Assembly: GCA_037952775.1 (NCBI GenBank)
Contig: JBANAY010000001.1
Span: 5,332,001 to 5,396,000, forward strand
Source: Clonostachys chloroleuca
Taxonomy: Eukaryota > Ascomycota > Sordariomycetes > Hypocreales > Bionectriaceae
Reading direction: 5' to 3'
DNA: 64,000 bases
Under the pieces are notes generated by a model that made no database searches, was not told where the DNA came from, and saw nothing but the letters and a program-made list of their open reading frames with translations. Shown in pieces: positions 32,877-45,200 of this stretch. The stretch's first letter is position 1. Each line of letters opens with the position of its first letter. The position numbers were made by a program, and so were the translations under genes.

Positions 32877-33600
32877 CCCTATATTAATTAATTAAATAAT
32901 ATATAATTAGTATAGGGTAAGGGGGAATAAAATAACTAACTTAGGGCTCTCCAAAGCTGGGAGCCCTCTGAAGCCACTAGCCCAACCTACTGTAGCTGCC
33001 CGTTAGGGTAATTGCGTTAGCGGTTACAACCGCTGTAACGGCCGCTGTAACATCCGTACTAGCGATCCTGTATTACGCTGAAGCAGCTGTATTAGCGGAC
33101 TTCGTATCTACTGCAGTGCTTGTATTAGCGGACCTCGTATCCGCTGTACGAGAACCTTAGCACTTAGTTTAGTGAACCTCGTAACCACTATAGCAGCTGC
33201 ATTAGCGGACTTTGTATCTGCTGTAGCATCTGTATTAGCGGTCTTGTATCCCTCTGTACGAGAACCTTATAGCGGTTATAAGCCTGTATTACAGAAGGCA
33301 ATATATTATCTTCAGAGCTCTTACAGCCTGGAAACACCTATAAGTACAGGGCTTCCTCCCTGCTAGATAGAGATTCTATAAGTCACCAATACACTCTTTT
33401 ACCTACCCTACAGTCTATCTTTCTTAGCTACCCTGTAGCTGATAGAGCTTTATTTTCTCTTATAGAGCCTGTACCTTCTACTATGCCTTTTCAAATGATC
33501 CTTCTCTAGTATTTCGGAGCTTACCCTATAGGCTTTATCTACCCTAGATCTAGCTTACCCTACAGCTAGTCTACCCTATACTAGAGACCTTAACCTTTTA
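32877..33600. repeat. Repeat module M, copy 2 (lightly mutated), inserted in gag
   Basis: A 724-bp segment with near-normal base composition inside the RIP-saturated gypsy gag. It consists largely of variants of a unit containing GTATTAGCGGAC and TCGTATC.GCTGTA, repeated four to five times. Gag homology ends before it (32,860) and resumes after it (33,705). There is no coding sequence I believe; the 64-codon open frame at 33,172 is repeat-derived. It may be an LTR or a non-autonomous element. I found no convincing target duplication. Confidence 0.75.
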
Positions 33601-36600
33601 AAAATATTATTAGTAAATCTATAATAAAAAAATAATCTATTTTACTAATACTAGAAAACTATAATAGTAGTATACTATAGCCTCTGGGATATATATAGAA
33701 CCTATAGAGCTAGAAACTATAGAGAAATATAAATACTATAACTATAATAAGGTTAGATATATCTTATTCTAATATCTAGAACCTAAGAAGAAAAAGAAGA
33801 AAGATTAGAAACTTACTAAAAATAGTAAAAAGTAATTAGAAGTAATTAGGAAAATTAATACTAAAGTTTTAGAAATAATATATAAAATTAATTAGAAAGG
33901 AAATCCTATAATTATTATAATTTCTAAATTTCTACTAAGAAATATACTTATCTTTAGAGAAGTACTAGAACCTGAGGAATATATAAACCTTAGTATAACT
34001 AAGAAATAATAAGAAGAAATCTAATAAATCTTCTAAGAGCTTAAGAAAAAGCTTAAATAAGAGAAATAAGTCTTAGGATTTAAACTACCTACTAAATATA
34101 AATATATATTCTATTATACTAATAGAGTTATTCTATAAAATACTACTAAGAAAGAATAATACTAGTAGATAAGGATAGAAATTAAAGCTAAATATAATAA
34201 TCTCTATATATATTATTAGGAAAAGATATAAGAATAATATCTAGATATATTAGAAAAATTAGTTATTTTTAAAAATAATACTATTAATACTATATAATAT
34301 AGTAATAGTATATATAAAATACTAATCTATATAGAAACTATATAGATATATAATTACTCTTTAGAATTCTAAATATCTTATTATAATAATTATTATTTAA
34401 AATATTAAAAGAAGAAAATAAAGAATAATTTCTTTCTATACTCTAATAGAAAAATACTTAATAAATATATTATAGAATAAATATAATAATTTATATATTA
34501 ATAATATAGTATAAAATAATATACTATCTTTAAGGAAAACTTAGAAAAATATTCTAAAGAATATATCTATAGTAAGCTACTAGCTAAATTATACTCTAAA
34601 CTAAGATATAAAGTTTATATAAAAGCTAAGATTAAACTATAGTATAAAAATAAGAACTTTAAAGATTAGATAATAGCTAAATATAATAACTAAATTAAAT
34701 AATATTATAATTAGAAATATAGAAACTATTTAGAAACTAAAAAAATAGTATTAGAACTAGCTAAATATAGTAATAATAATATAAACTCTATTAAGTTATA
34801 TTTATAGTAATATTAACTATAGGAAGAAGAAATAAGGTAATACTATAAATAAAATATACTATCTCTAATAGATAGTAGAAAAAGTAGTAATATAGAGAAA
34901 TAAGAAATTACCTCTATTAATAAAAAGAAATAGAATAAAGCTTACTTTAATAATAGAATATCTATAATAATTAGTAAATTAAATAATTAAAAAAGAAATA
35001 TAAATAATTTATTTCTAGTTCTATAGATAAATTAAGAATTCTTATAGATATTCTAAAATAAATATTTAAGAATAAAGAAAAATAAGAATAGTTTAAATAA
35101 TAAATTAATTAGATAAAAAATAATATAAACTATCTATAATAGGGTTATAGTATAATAAAATAATATTAAATTAGAAAACTTTAGGAGCTATTAAGAGAGA
35201 AAATTTAATTAATATTATTATAGATATTAAGATTAAGGAATACTAGCTTATAGTATAGATAGACTATAGAGTATTATATAATTATATCTTACTAGTAGTA
35301 ATTAATTAACTCTATCTACTATAGAGAATAAAGAAGAAGTTTTATAATATTATAACTCTAGATAGAATATTATTTAAATATAATAATAGAATTATTAACT
35401 CTAAGATTAATTATCTTATAACTAAGATCTAAGGAAAGGAATTTAATATTATATATAATTTAATACTATTAAATTTCTATAATATTATATTAGGATTACT
35501 ATAGCTATAAGATATAAATTTACTAATAGACTAGTTTACTAGCTATATAGAGTAAAGGGATACTCTTATAAACCTATATTAGAATTAATAAAAATTAAAA
35601 TTTTATTAAATATTAGAAGAATATAATAATTCCTTAATAACTAAAAGTACTACTATAAAAAATAAAAATAATAACTTATAATAATAAGTAGATATAATAG
35701 TTATAATCTTAATAGTACTATAATCTAGTATATTAAAAAATCTATTCTACTAAGAATTATAATAAATAAAATAAATCTTAGATTAGATATAAAAATTAGA
35801 ATAACCCCTAAAAATAGATTTTATTAATTAGATATATATAATAAATTAATAAAAATATAATTATAATATTAAGTTTAATCTATAGTATAAATAAGCTAGA
35901 AAGAAATAATTATAAAAAGATAAAGAAAAATATCTTAAAAAGAGAAAACTAGATTATATTCTAAAGGAATATTAGAAATATAATAAGCTATTTAAGGAAA
36001 TCCTAGAAACTAGATTATTATAATATAGCTAATAGAATTATAAAATCTTTATTATTAAAGAAGGAGAACTAGCTTTCTATAAACTCTATAACCTTATAGA
36101 ACTCTAATTATAAATACTCTATAAATATATTAATAATATATTAATAAAAGACTATATATAGTTATTAACTTTATCTATAGGATATCCTATAATATTTATA
36201 TCTAAGAAAAATAATAAACTCTATTTAGTTATTAACTATTATTAACTAAATAAGATTATATATAAAGATAGAATACTCTTACTACTAATTATAGAACTTA
36301 GAGACTAATTATAGGATAAATAATAGTTTATTATACTAAATCTGAAGGGAGCTTATAATCTGATATAAATTAAAGAAGGAGATAAATAGAAAATAGTATT
36401 TAAAATAAAGTTTAGTTTATATAAATATCTTATTGTACCTTTTAGACTAATAAATATATTTATAATATTCTAATAAATAATTAATTAAGTACTTAGAGAG
36501 TATTTTAATATCTTTATAATTATATATCTTAATAATATTTTAATATTCTCAGATAATTTAAATATATATAAGGAATATATATATAAGATCTTAAAGAAAC

Positions 36601-36601
36601 T

Positions 36602-37470
36602 TGTTGATTTTAGAGATTATAGCCTCTATAAGTTAGTGGTCAGGACCGCTAGCAATTAGCGGTTGCAACCACTAGCTGTTAGTGATAGCAGCCACTGTAC
36701 GTTAGTGGCTGTTAGACCCTTGCAACAGCTAGCCAATAGCGGTTGAGATCGCTATCTCTTAGTGATCATTATCGCTAGCCAATAGCGGCTGCAGCCCTGA
36801 CCCACAGGGGGTTACAGGGGCTACGGCAACCACTATGACCGCTACGGCTTAGCGGGCTCCAGCAACCCCTTTAGGGCTAGGAGCCTCAGCAGCTTATTTA
36901 TAGGTTATTAGGCTATATTTAGCTCTAGAAAAATCAGGAAAAATCCTACTAACTTCTAGGAGCCTAACCTATACCCAGGCTACCCTATAACCAGCCTACC
37001 CTAGACTAGACCTTAGATCTTGGATAATTCCTTCAGCTTTAAAGATAAGGTATCTAATATCTATACTCAACTGATCAGAAAGACTAGCTCTTTCAGATAA
37101 AAGTAGGTCTTAAAAAAGGTATATATATCAGTCGAAGGTTTTAGTAGTTATAAGTTAATTTTTTAGATTTCCTATAGTAATAAATTTTACAGAAAATCAA
37201 AAGTAGCCCGGGAAGCTGCTATAGCGGGTTTTAGAGTAGTTTTTAGTCGGTAGACCTACGAGAGGAAATAGGATAAAATTCTAGGAACTCTCATAAAAGT
37301 AAGATATTTTTACGCTATAAAATACACTATAAATCATCTTCTTAGTGCTTAAATTAACTGAGTTATTAGCGAGTGTTCAGCTTGAAAAGCTGCAAGTTAT
37401 GGCGAACTTCCTGCTGTATTATAGCGGCTTCAAGGCTTAATATACCTTGAAAGCCCCTGTAAATTCAATA
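36602..37470. mobile_element. Solo LTR (869 bp) inserted in the gypsy RT region, with 5-bp target duplication
   Basis: Starts TGTTGATTTTAG and ends AAATTCAATA, consistent with TGTTGA...TCAACA ends with one late C-to-T change. It is flanked by AAACT at 36,597-36,601 and again at 37,471-37,475. Removing it rejoins the RT frame from YKEYIYKILKKL to LENINLLVEPKK, which is the normal gypsy RT order. Base composition is much less AT-rich than its host, so it inserted after most of the host's RIP mutation. Confidence 0.88.
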
Positions 37471-40377
37471 AAACTAGAAAATATAAATCTCCTAGTAGAA
37501 CCTAAGAAAAACTAGTTTTATATTAAGGAAGTTAACTTTTTAGAATATACTATTTAACTTAATAAAATATAAATAGAAAAAAGTAAAATTACTATAGTTT
37601 CTAAATAGAAGGAACTAATAAATATTAAGAAAGTATAAGCTTTTCTTAGATTTACTAACTACTATTAATAATTTATTAAAAATTATAGAAAGATTACTAT
37701 ATTACTATATAATCTAATAAAAAAAGAAAATAAATTTTAATAGAACTTAAAATACTAAAATATATTTAATAATATTAAGAATTATATAACTAATAAACCT
37801 ATACTATAGATATTTAATCTAAATAGGGAAGTAGAACTTAAAATTAATATTTTAGACTTTATAATTAGTATATAAGTTAGTTAAAGAGATAATAAAGGGA
37901 GATTATACTCTATAGTATTCTACTTAAAGAAACTATATAATATAGAACTTAATTATTCTATCTATAATAAGGAATTTATAGCTATTATATATATATTTAA
38001 AGAATTTAAATACTATTATCTGGGAATATAATATAAAGTTAAAGTATATATAGATTATAAAAATATTTAGTATTTTACTATAACTTAATAACTTAATAGG
38101 AGATAAATATACTATACTAAATACTTATCTAAGTTTAACTATAAAATTATATATTAAAAGAGATTAGAAAATAAATAAGCTAATACTCTTAGCTATAAAC
38201 CTGAGTATAAATAAGTAGTTTTAAAAACTAATAGATAACTATTTTTAATAAATAATAAAGAATACTTAGTATAATAAACTTTAGATATTATACTAAGAGA
38301 AATAGTATATATAAAAGTCTAGATAGATACTATACTAGATATAAAGATACTATAGTAAAATATAAGAATAATACTTATTAAAGAAATTTATAAGTATTTA
38401 CTCTTAGGATACTATAGAGTTAAGAAAATATTTAATAGGATAAAGTAATACTATAATTACCTTAGTTTATAAAAAAATATATAAACTATAGTTTTAGAAT
38501 ATAATACTTATATATAAATTAAATCTATAAGATATAAACTCTATAAGGAACTTAAACTAGTATAAGTATTAGAATAACTATAGTAATTAATATTCTTTAA
38601 TTATATTATTAAACTATTATTATTAATAGAACTTATAATAGAAGTATAATATAATAGTATCTTAGTTATTATTAATAGACTTATAAAGTATAGATATTTT
38701 ATTCTATATAAGGAAGTAAGTTTTATAGAAAACCTTATATATTAATTTCTATAATATATAGTTAGTTACTATAGATTATCTAAGAAAATAATCTTAGATA
38801 GAGAAATAATATTTATCTCTAAATTTTAATAATTACTTATAGTATAAATAGGTACTAAATATAAGCTTTTAATAGTTTATTATCCTTAGAATAATAAATA
38901 AATAGAATATTTAAACTAAATATTAGAATAATACTTATAAGTATATATTAATTATAAATAAGATAATTAGATATAATTATTATCTATAGTATAAATTATA
39001 TATAATAGTTTAGTATAAGAATCTACTTAGCTTATATCTATATATATAAACTATAGTTATAAATTAGAATTCTAGAATTAATAAATATTTAATAGACTGA
39101 ATATACCTACTATTATACTTATAAAAGAAATATTATATTTATTATATATAGAAATAAAAATAGAATTAGAATTTATCTAAAAAAGAATAAAGAAATACTA
39201 TAATAAAATAAGATTAAAGAAACTAATTTTAAAAGAGGGAGATAAAGTCTACTTACTCTATAAAAATATTATAATAATATAACTAAATAATAAATTAGAT
39301 TATAAAAAACTTAGATTATTTAAAATTAAGAATAAAAAATTAGATACTAACTATAAACTATTACTACTGGATATAATATATATCTATCTAGTTTTTTATA
39401 TTTTATTATTTAAAAAGTATTAGAAAATACTCTAGATTAAAACTATCTAATTAAAATCTATAAAGAAGAATATAAGCTAGAAAAAATACTAAAGAAAAAA
39501 GTTAAAAATAAATAAATATTTTACTTTATTAAATAGAAGGAATATACTAATAAAAATAATATCTAAGAACTTACTAAATATTTAAAAAACTATTAAAAGT
39601 TTATCTAATAGTATTACTAGGTTTAGAAATACCTATTCTAATAAACTAAGAAGGGGAAAGCTCTATACTCTCTTAAAGAAATATTAGATTAATCTTAATA
39701 TTTAAGAATATAAATTTAGATAAAGAAATAACTTCTAAGAAAAAAGCTATCTTATAGACTACTTTTTCTACCTTCTTTTTCTTAATATACTTAAGCTTTT
39801 TAATACTATTAATACTATAAAATACTACTTATATTATTTTATTAAGTTATAATTTCTTTTATTAATAAAAATACTAAATCTTTATATCTATAAGCTAGTA
39901 CTACTTCTCTACTATCTTAAGTTTAGATTTAAGCTTTCTATACTAATTAGTAATCTAATATAACTAGCTAGAAGTTAAACCCTAAGTATTATAATAGGCT
40001 TAATTATTTTTAATATAATAGAAATATCTTAATAAAGAACCCTTAGATCTAAAATACTTATAGCTATATACTTTATAATAGCTATATTTTATCTTTATTA
40101 TAAAGAAATTAAGTAAAATAGTATTAATTAAAGAATTATACTAAATAGTTTTCTTATAAAGAGATTTCTATATATAGTTAGATATTATTCTAAGAAATAT
40201 AAGGAAATAATAGGAGGAAGTTAGTATATTTACTAACTAGACTACTAAATCTAGTCTTAAGGATATAACTAATAGAGAGAGAATATTATATTATAAATTT
40301 AATTAATATATATTATTATATATAGATCCTACTTTTTCTCTCTAATTATAACTAAATTATTCAGATCTTATAATAAT

Positions 40378-40594
40378 TGTTGGATCTCACACATTGGATA
40401 GGCAGAAATTGTGTTGTTTTTTTCATCTCAGTTTTTCTGTTCCGGCGCTTCCGGTAGGAACAATTATGCAATTTAGTATACGCCTCTCCTTTGAGCCTAA
40501 TGCTCTTCCAATCTGGGAAAGGAGGCGCATTTAGGGCAAACCGCCCTCGATTATGACTAATCGCATCGAATTGCACGAAGCCTCGGTTCCAACA
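40378..40594 (-). repeat. 3' LTR of the copia element
   Basis: 217 bp, identical by eye to the copy at 47,088-47,304; ends TGTTGG/CCAACA. Confidence 0.95.
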
Positions 40595-41202
40595 CACCCC
40601 CCAGGGCAGAAGCCATTGTCTGCACTGCGGCATTGAATCGAATACCCACCGGCAGTTTGTCTGCACGGCGGCATTGAATTGTTGAAGAGGAATTAAAAGT
40701 TGAAATGGAACAATCGAGGTCGGGTTTATATAGGCGAGGTTGGTTTCAATGAAACAATACTCGTAATTCATTGTTGTTATTGTCAGGATGCTTGAACAAG
40801 CTGAGCAGTTGGTTCGTATTGCAGTATTGAATTTTATCCTGCCTTATCGTTTGGGCTTTTCGAAGCACGTTTATGATGAATACGTTTGTTTTCTCTATTG
40901 AATGGTGCGTTCAATTGAACTTCCTATTGTTGTGTGGTTTGAATAGGTTCGCGATTGTGAAAGTGAGCTATAAGGTGAGAACTCCTATTGAACGTAACCC
41001 TTAATACAAGACGTAAAGGGGAAAGCGTGAAATGGCCCTCGAATAAATACTTTCGTAGCAATCTTATAGGAAGCTTCTCTTTTTCCTCTTTTCCTCAGCT
41101 GATCGTGTATTTGTAAGTGTTCCTCCTTGGTGTGTTTTTTTGTATTGTAACTCCTGTTGGTTAGTAGTTTTGCTAATATTATTATAGGAATTAATTTTTC
41201 AG

Positions 41203-42042
41203 ACTCTCTCTCTCTCTTGCAAGCAGTAAGTGTATTCCTAGCCTCGTTTGTTTGTTTTCCTGGGTCGTTTTGGGTGCATACTGACGGTTTGATAGATCAA
41301 TTTCACTATACCCCCTGCTGCCTCCCCCTCGTAAGTGTTTCGAGTTTGGGATCACGGTTTTTAAGTACTAATCAGTATTTGTAGTACCAGTACTTGTGCC
41401 TCTGCTGCTGCTACTGCTGCTAAGAAGTAGCAGCAGGAGGAGGCTAAGAAGAAGCGCAAGGAGACTCGCGCGTACTGCCTCTAAGAGGAGGAGGAGCGCG
41501 AGGCTACCCGCCTCGCCCTCCAGAAGTAAGTTCACTCCTTTGTCTATTGTTTTGAGCTTCGTTTAACTGTTTTGTAGTGCCCCGGGACTGCAGGCGGTCC
41601 CCTGTGAGGGGTATTTGAACTCGGCCCTCGCGGGCCTCTCTTGCGGGCGGTGTTGGGACCGCCTTAACGAGGACGGGAGCCCCCTTCCTGGCCGCTATGA
41701 GCGGTGCAGGTTGGGTGGCTCCTGCAAGCTAATGTGAGTTTCCTTTCGCTTGTTTAATACTCGTTTCATAGCTAATGTTGGTGTTTGTAGCCCCAAGGGT
41801 GCTATCCCAATGGCACTCTTTTTCTTAGACTATGTCCAAGAGACTAAGAGCCTGGCCCTTGCAGCTAATGACCCTGTAAGTGCTTTTATTCCATGGTTTC
41901 GAAGCTTGTATACTAACTTTGAGAATAGTTGTGGCTAAAGCGCCGCAAGGAAGAAGAGAAGCGCCGTGTTACGGCCAAGGTGGTTTTGCGTGGGTGCTAT
42001 GCTGGTATATTCCCTTCCTCTGGAGACTCTCGTCTCCTTTGA
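41203..42042 (+). pseudogene. Antisense multi-exon gene carried in the copia element downstream of pol
   Basis: Inferred exons: 41203..41225, 41296..41330, 41385..41525, 41578..41733, 41791..41875, 41929..42042. Every intron has a GTAAGT or GTGAGT donor, a branch-like CTAAT/CTGAC/TTAAC/TACTAAC motif and an AG acceptor, and all joins keep one frame to a TGA at 42,040. A further GTAAGT at 41,113 suggests an upstream, possibly non-coding exon; no start codon is visible. The predicted protein has a basic Glu/Lys/Arg coil (EEAKKKRKETRAYC, EEEEREATRLALQ), a Cys-bearing core (VPCEGYLNS, LSCGRCWDRL, RYERCRLGGSCKL), then AIPMALFFLDYVQETKSLAL and a basic end (LWLKRRKEEEKRRV). Two in-frame stops (TAG 41,428, TAA 41,482) sit at likely Gln codons and are explicable as C-to-T changes. 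The family is not recognised. The introns show the DNA was not acquired through a spliced RNA of this gene. Confidence 0.7.
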
Positions 42043-42226
42043 ACGAGCGTGGTTTGGTTGTTTCGGCGGGCCTTCTGGCCCTTAGAGAGGAATTTTTTTT
42101 TTTATTAGTTTGCGTTGGGCCTTCCGGCCCTTAGGTTGAGATCTCTCCCTCCCGCTGTGGCCCTTGTGGCCAAAATTGAAGTTTGTTTTGCCGCTTCTAA
42201 CGTTTGTTTGTGTGAAATGCCTCTTG

Positions 42227-45200
42227 TTATTGTAGTTCCATGATGATATCTTCTATTGGGTTCTCTTTGAGTTTATCTCTTCTCCTCTCCTTGATCTTTT
42301 CTTCGATCTTGACCAGCCCAAGTTACCTGCAGCTTTCTTGGAACTGGGCTCCTTGGAGAGGTTTGGTTAGACCATCAGCAATCAATTTCGCGCTTCGTTC
42401 GTAGGAAATGCGAATCGTTTCATTCTGAACATGCTCTCTCAACTAATGGTTATGGATGTCCACATGTTTCAGCTTCGTCTTCAACTTTTCAAGTGGCCGT
42501 TGAAGAATGCTGATTGTCTGTTGGTTATTGCATACGAGATGCAAATTGGGCTTATCAAGCTCGATTCCTAGCTCTGAGATCAGTCTCTGCTGGAATAACC
42601 CTTCCTTGGCTGCCTGTGCTAATGACAGCAACTCGGCTTCTGTTGTTGATGTTGTAACCGTATCTTGCTTGTTGGCCCGCCAGCCAATTAGGCTGCCAAA
42701 CAGCTTTATTGCATAGGCTTGCGAACTCTTGCGATCGAGTGCGTTATCGGCAAACGAGGCGTCACTGTGGACTTCGTACTTATTTCCTCCTCCGAATTGC
42801 AGAGCGAGGTAATGAGTGGCGTTTAGGTAATTCAAGACTTGATTTACTGCTTCGCAGTGTTGTTGGCTAGGGTTGGTTATGAACCTAGCTAGCCGGGAGA
42901 CTGCAAAAGCTACATCTGGTCTTGAAATTACTGCGGCGTACAGAATTGATCCGACCGCTCGTTTATACCAGTTGGCTACCTTTTGTGTTGCTGTTCCATT
43001 ATTTGGGAGGAGCTCGGTTTTATCTATAGGAGTTGCGTTCTTGCTATCCGAGGTGCGTAACCCATATATCTTTTCCAGATATATGGTCTGCGTTATCCAC
43101 AGGCATAACGCGTTGCGCTCTCGGATAACCTCTATCCCAAGGAACTATTGAAGCTCGTTTCCACCAGTCAGGTTGTATTTCATCTTTAGGGCTTTGACTA
43201 CGGCTTTTGCGGCAGCTTCATTGCCCTTCTTATATGCGACAACGATGTCATCCATATAGAAGAATAATAGAATTCTTGACTTGGTGTAGCAACATGGTTC
43301 ATGGGGAATTAGCATAAAGTCTAGGCTTCGTAGCATTGAACCGAGCTCCATTTGCTACAAAAGAGGCGCGATTTGTAGGCTATAGAGTGCCTTCTTAAGC
43401 AATAAGATGCTTGACTCCTTATCGCGCTTCCTGTGACCAGGCGGCATTTGTATGAATACATCGCCTGGCAGATCAGTATTTATAAACGCGTTTACTGCAT
43501 TATATTGCAGCATTTCGAGATCGAATCTCGCAGCTATTGCTAGGAGTATTCTGAATGACTTGCCTGCCAATGTTGCAGTATAGGTTTCTTTACTAGTAGC
43601 CTTCTGCTGCTGGTCTCCTTGAGCAATAAGCCTGGCTTTGAACTTTCGAAGATAACCATGCTTATTGAACTTGTAAGTGTATCTCTATATACAGTCCAAG
43701 ATTTGTGAGTCTCGGATCCTTAAATCGAACCTCGAAATCTCAATCCAAGTTTTTATTCGCTTATAGCTCTCCAAATAATTGATTTCGGCTCGTTTGAATT
43801 CTCTCTTGAACTTATAGCCTTTGAGGTCTCTGGGCGTATTAGGGGCAGCTGGCAGCTGGCTCCGATAATATGCCTGACCTTGAGGTTTGGGTTCGAGAGG
43901 CGTTTGTTTGGTTTAAGCCTCGATCTTTGGTTTTAGTTGTCCACGCATATATCTAATACGCGTGGCTTTAGTTTGGACCCTATTTTGGCTTTTCGCTAAG
44001 GGGACAGTTAGCGAGCCAGTGCAAAAGGCTTGGTTGAGAGTAATTGATAGTTTACTAGAGGGTTTAAGAGTTTGTGGTGAACCTCCTGACTTAATTGAAT
44101 GTATCAGAAGGCTTGTTGCCGGGCTCTTGGGCGGCATTAGGAGAGGTGCAAAGCAATACGTCAGATATTTATTATCTTCCGTATGCCCTTCTTCTTCCTG
44201 CGCTTCAGTGCCAGTCTCTAGGTCGTTAATTGGTTGTTCGAGGTTTGTTTCTTCTGTCTCGAGCTCGTCTTCTTGTTGAGTTGGCTCTATTACTTAATCA
44301 ATCGGTTCAGATTGAAGTATTGACTGGAGTCTCTCTTGTATTTCCTCTAGGGTTTGCTCCCTAATGGTTTTACGTATTCGAGCCTCATTTGGATCGAACG
44401 ACTCTTTTTCATTGAAGATCATATCCCTAGTAATATAGATACTATTAGTAATTGGGTTCTAAACTCGGAAGATATTTTAGGAATTATATCTGACTAGATA
44501 GCCTATCCAGGCTTTTGGGTCTAGCCGTGACCTAAGTCGTTATATCTTCAATTGGGCTGTCTTATTTATTATGAATGCTTTGCAGCCAATTGTTTTCAAG
44601 TGAGAAACCTTTGGTTGAGTCTTGGCCTCCGGGTTCGCGGTTGGTATCGTTGAAAAGAAGCTCTGATATGGTGTTTTCCATCTAAGCTTTACCTTCGGGG
44701 TTCTGTTCAGTAAATATACAGCTGTTCTTACCAGTTCAGGCCATAGCTGCTTAGGCAAGTTGCTATTAATTGCTAATAGCCTTGCTTTCTCTTTTACTAC
44801 CCCCCCAGAACGCTTACCCGAGCTGTTCTGCTGTTGAGTGCGAGGGGCATATTCTTCTATGTTAATCGCTTTGTTGTGTAGGAAAACGCGAACGAGAGAG
44901 CTCTTTCGAAGCTTGTTATCTGTTTCCAAGTATCTGACAGTTATTTTATATCTAGTTTTAAGCATCTGAATTAGATGCGTTAGCATTTGAAGGATGCTTT
45001 GCTCCTTCCGGTCTTCAAAATAATAATCCCAGATAAAGTCAGAATTCCTATCTGTTATAATTGCGCATGAGTTATAGCCTCCAATTCCTTCTTGGAAGTC
45101 ATGGAAGTCAATTGACAAGCGCTCTCCTGGATTCGAGCTTCTTTCTCTTAGTTCGCGGCTCTCTTGGCGTTTCATCTTCGCTAGGCCACATACATCACAT

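Noticed and set aside
33172..33366. 64-codon open frame in repeat module M
   Set aside because: Built from the tandem GTATTAGCGGAC-type units; the RIP-mutated copy does not preserve it and it resembles no protein.
32877..33600. CRISPR-like array in module M because of regularly repeated GTATTAGCGGAC
   Set aside because: Units are adjacent imperfect tandem repeats with no unique spacers, in a eukaryotic genome.
40361..40771. 136-codon - strand open frame spanning the copia LTR
   Set aside because: About half of it lies within the LTR, and the same LTR frame recurs at 47,083-47,286; there is no independent coding evidence.
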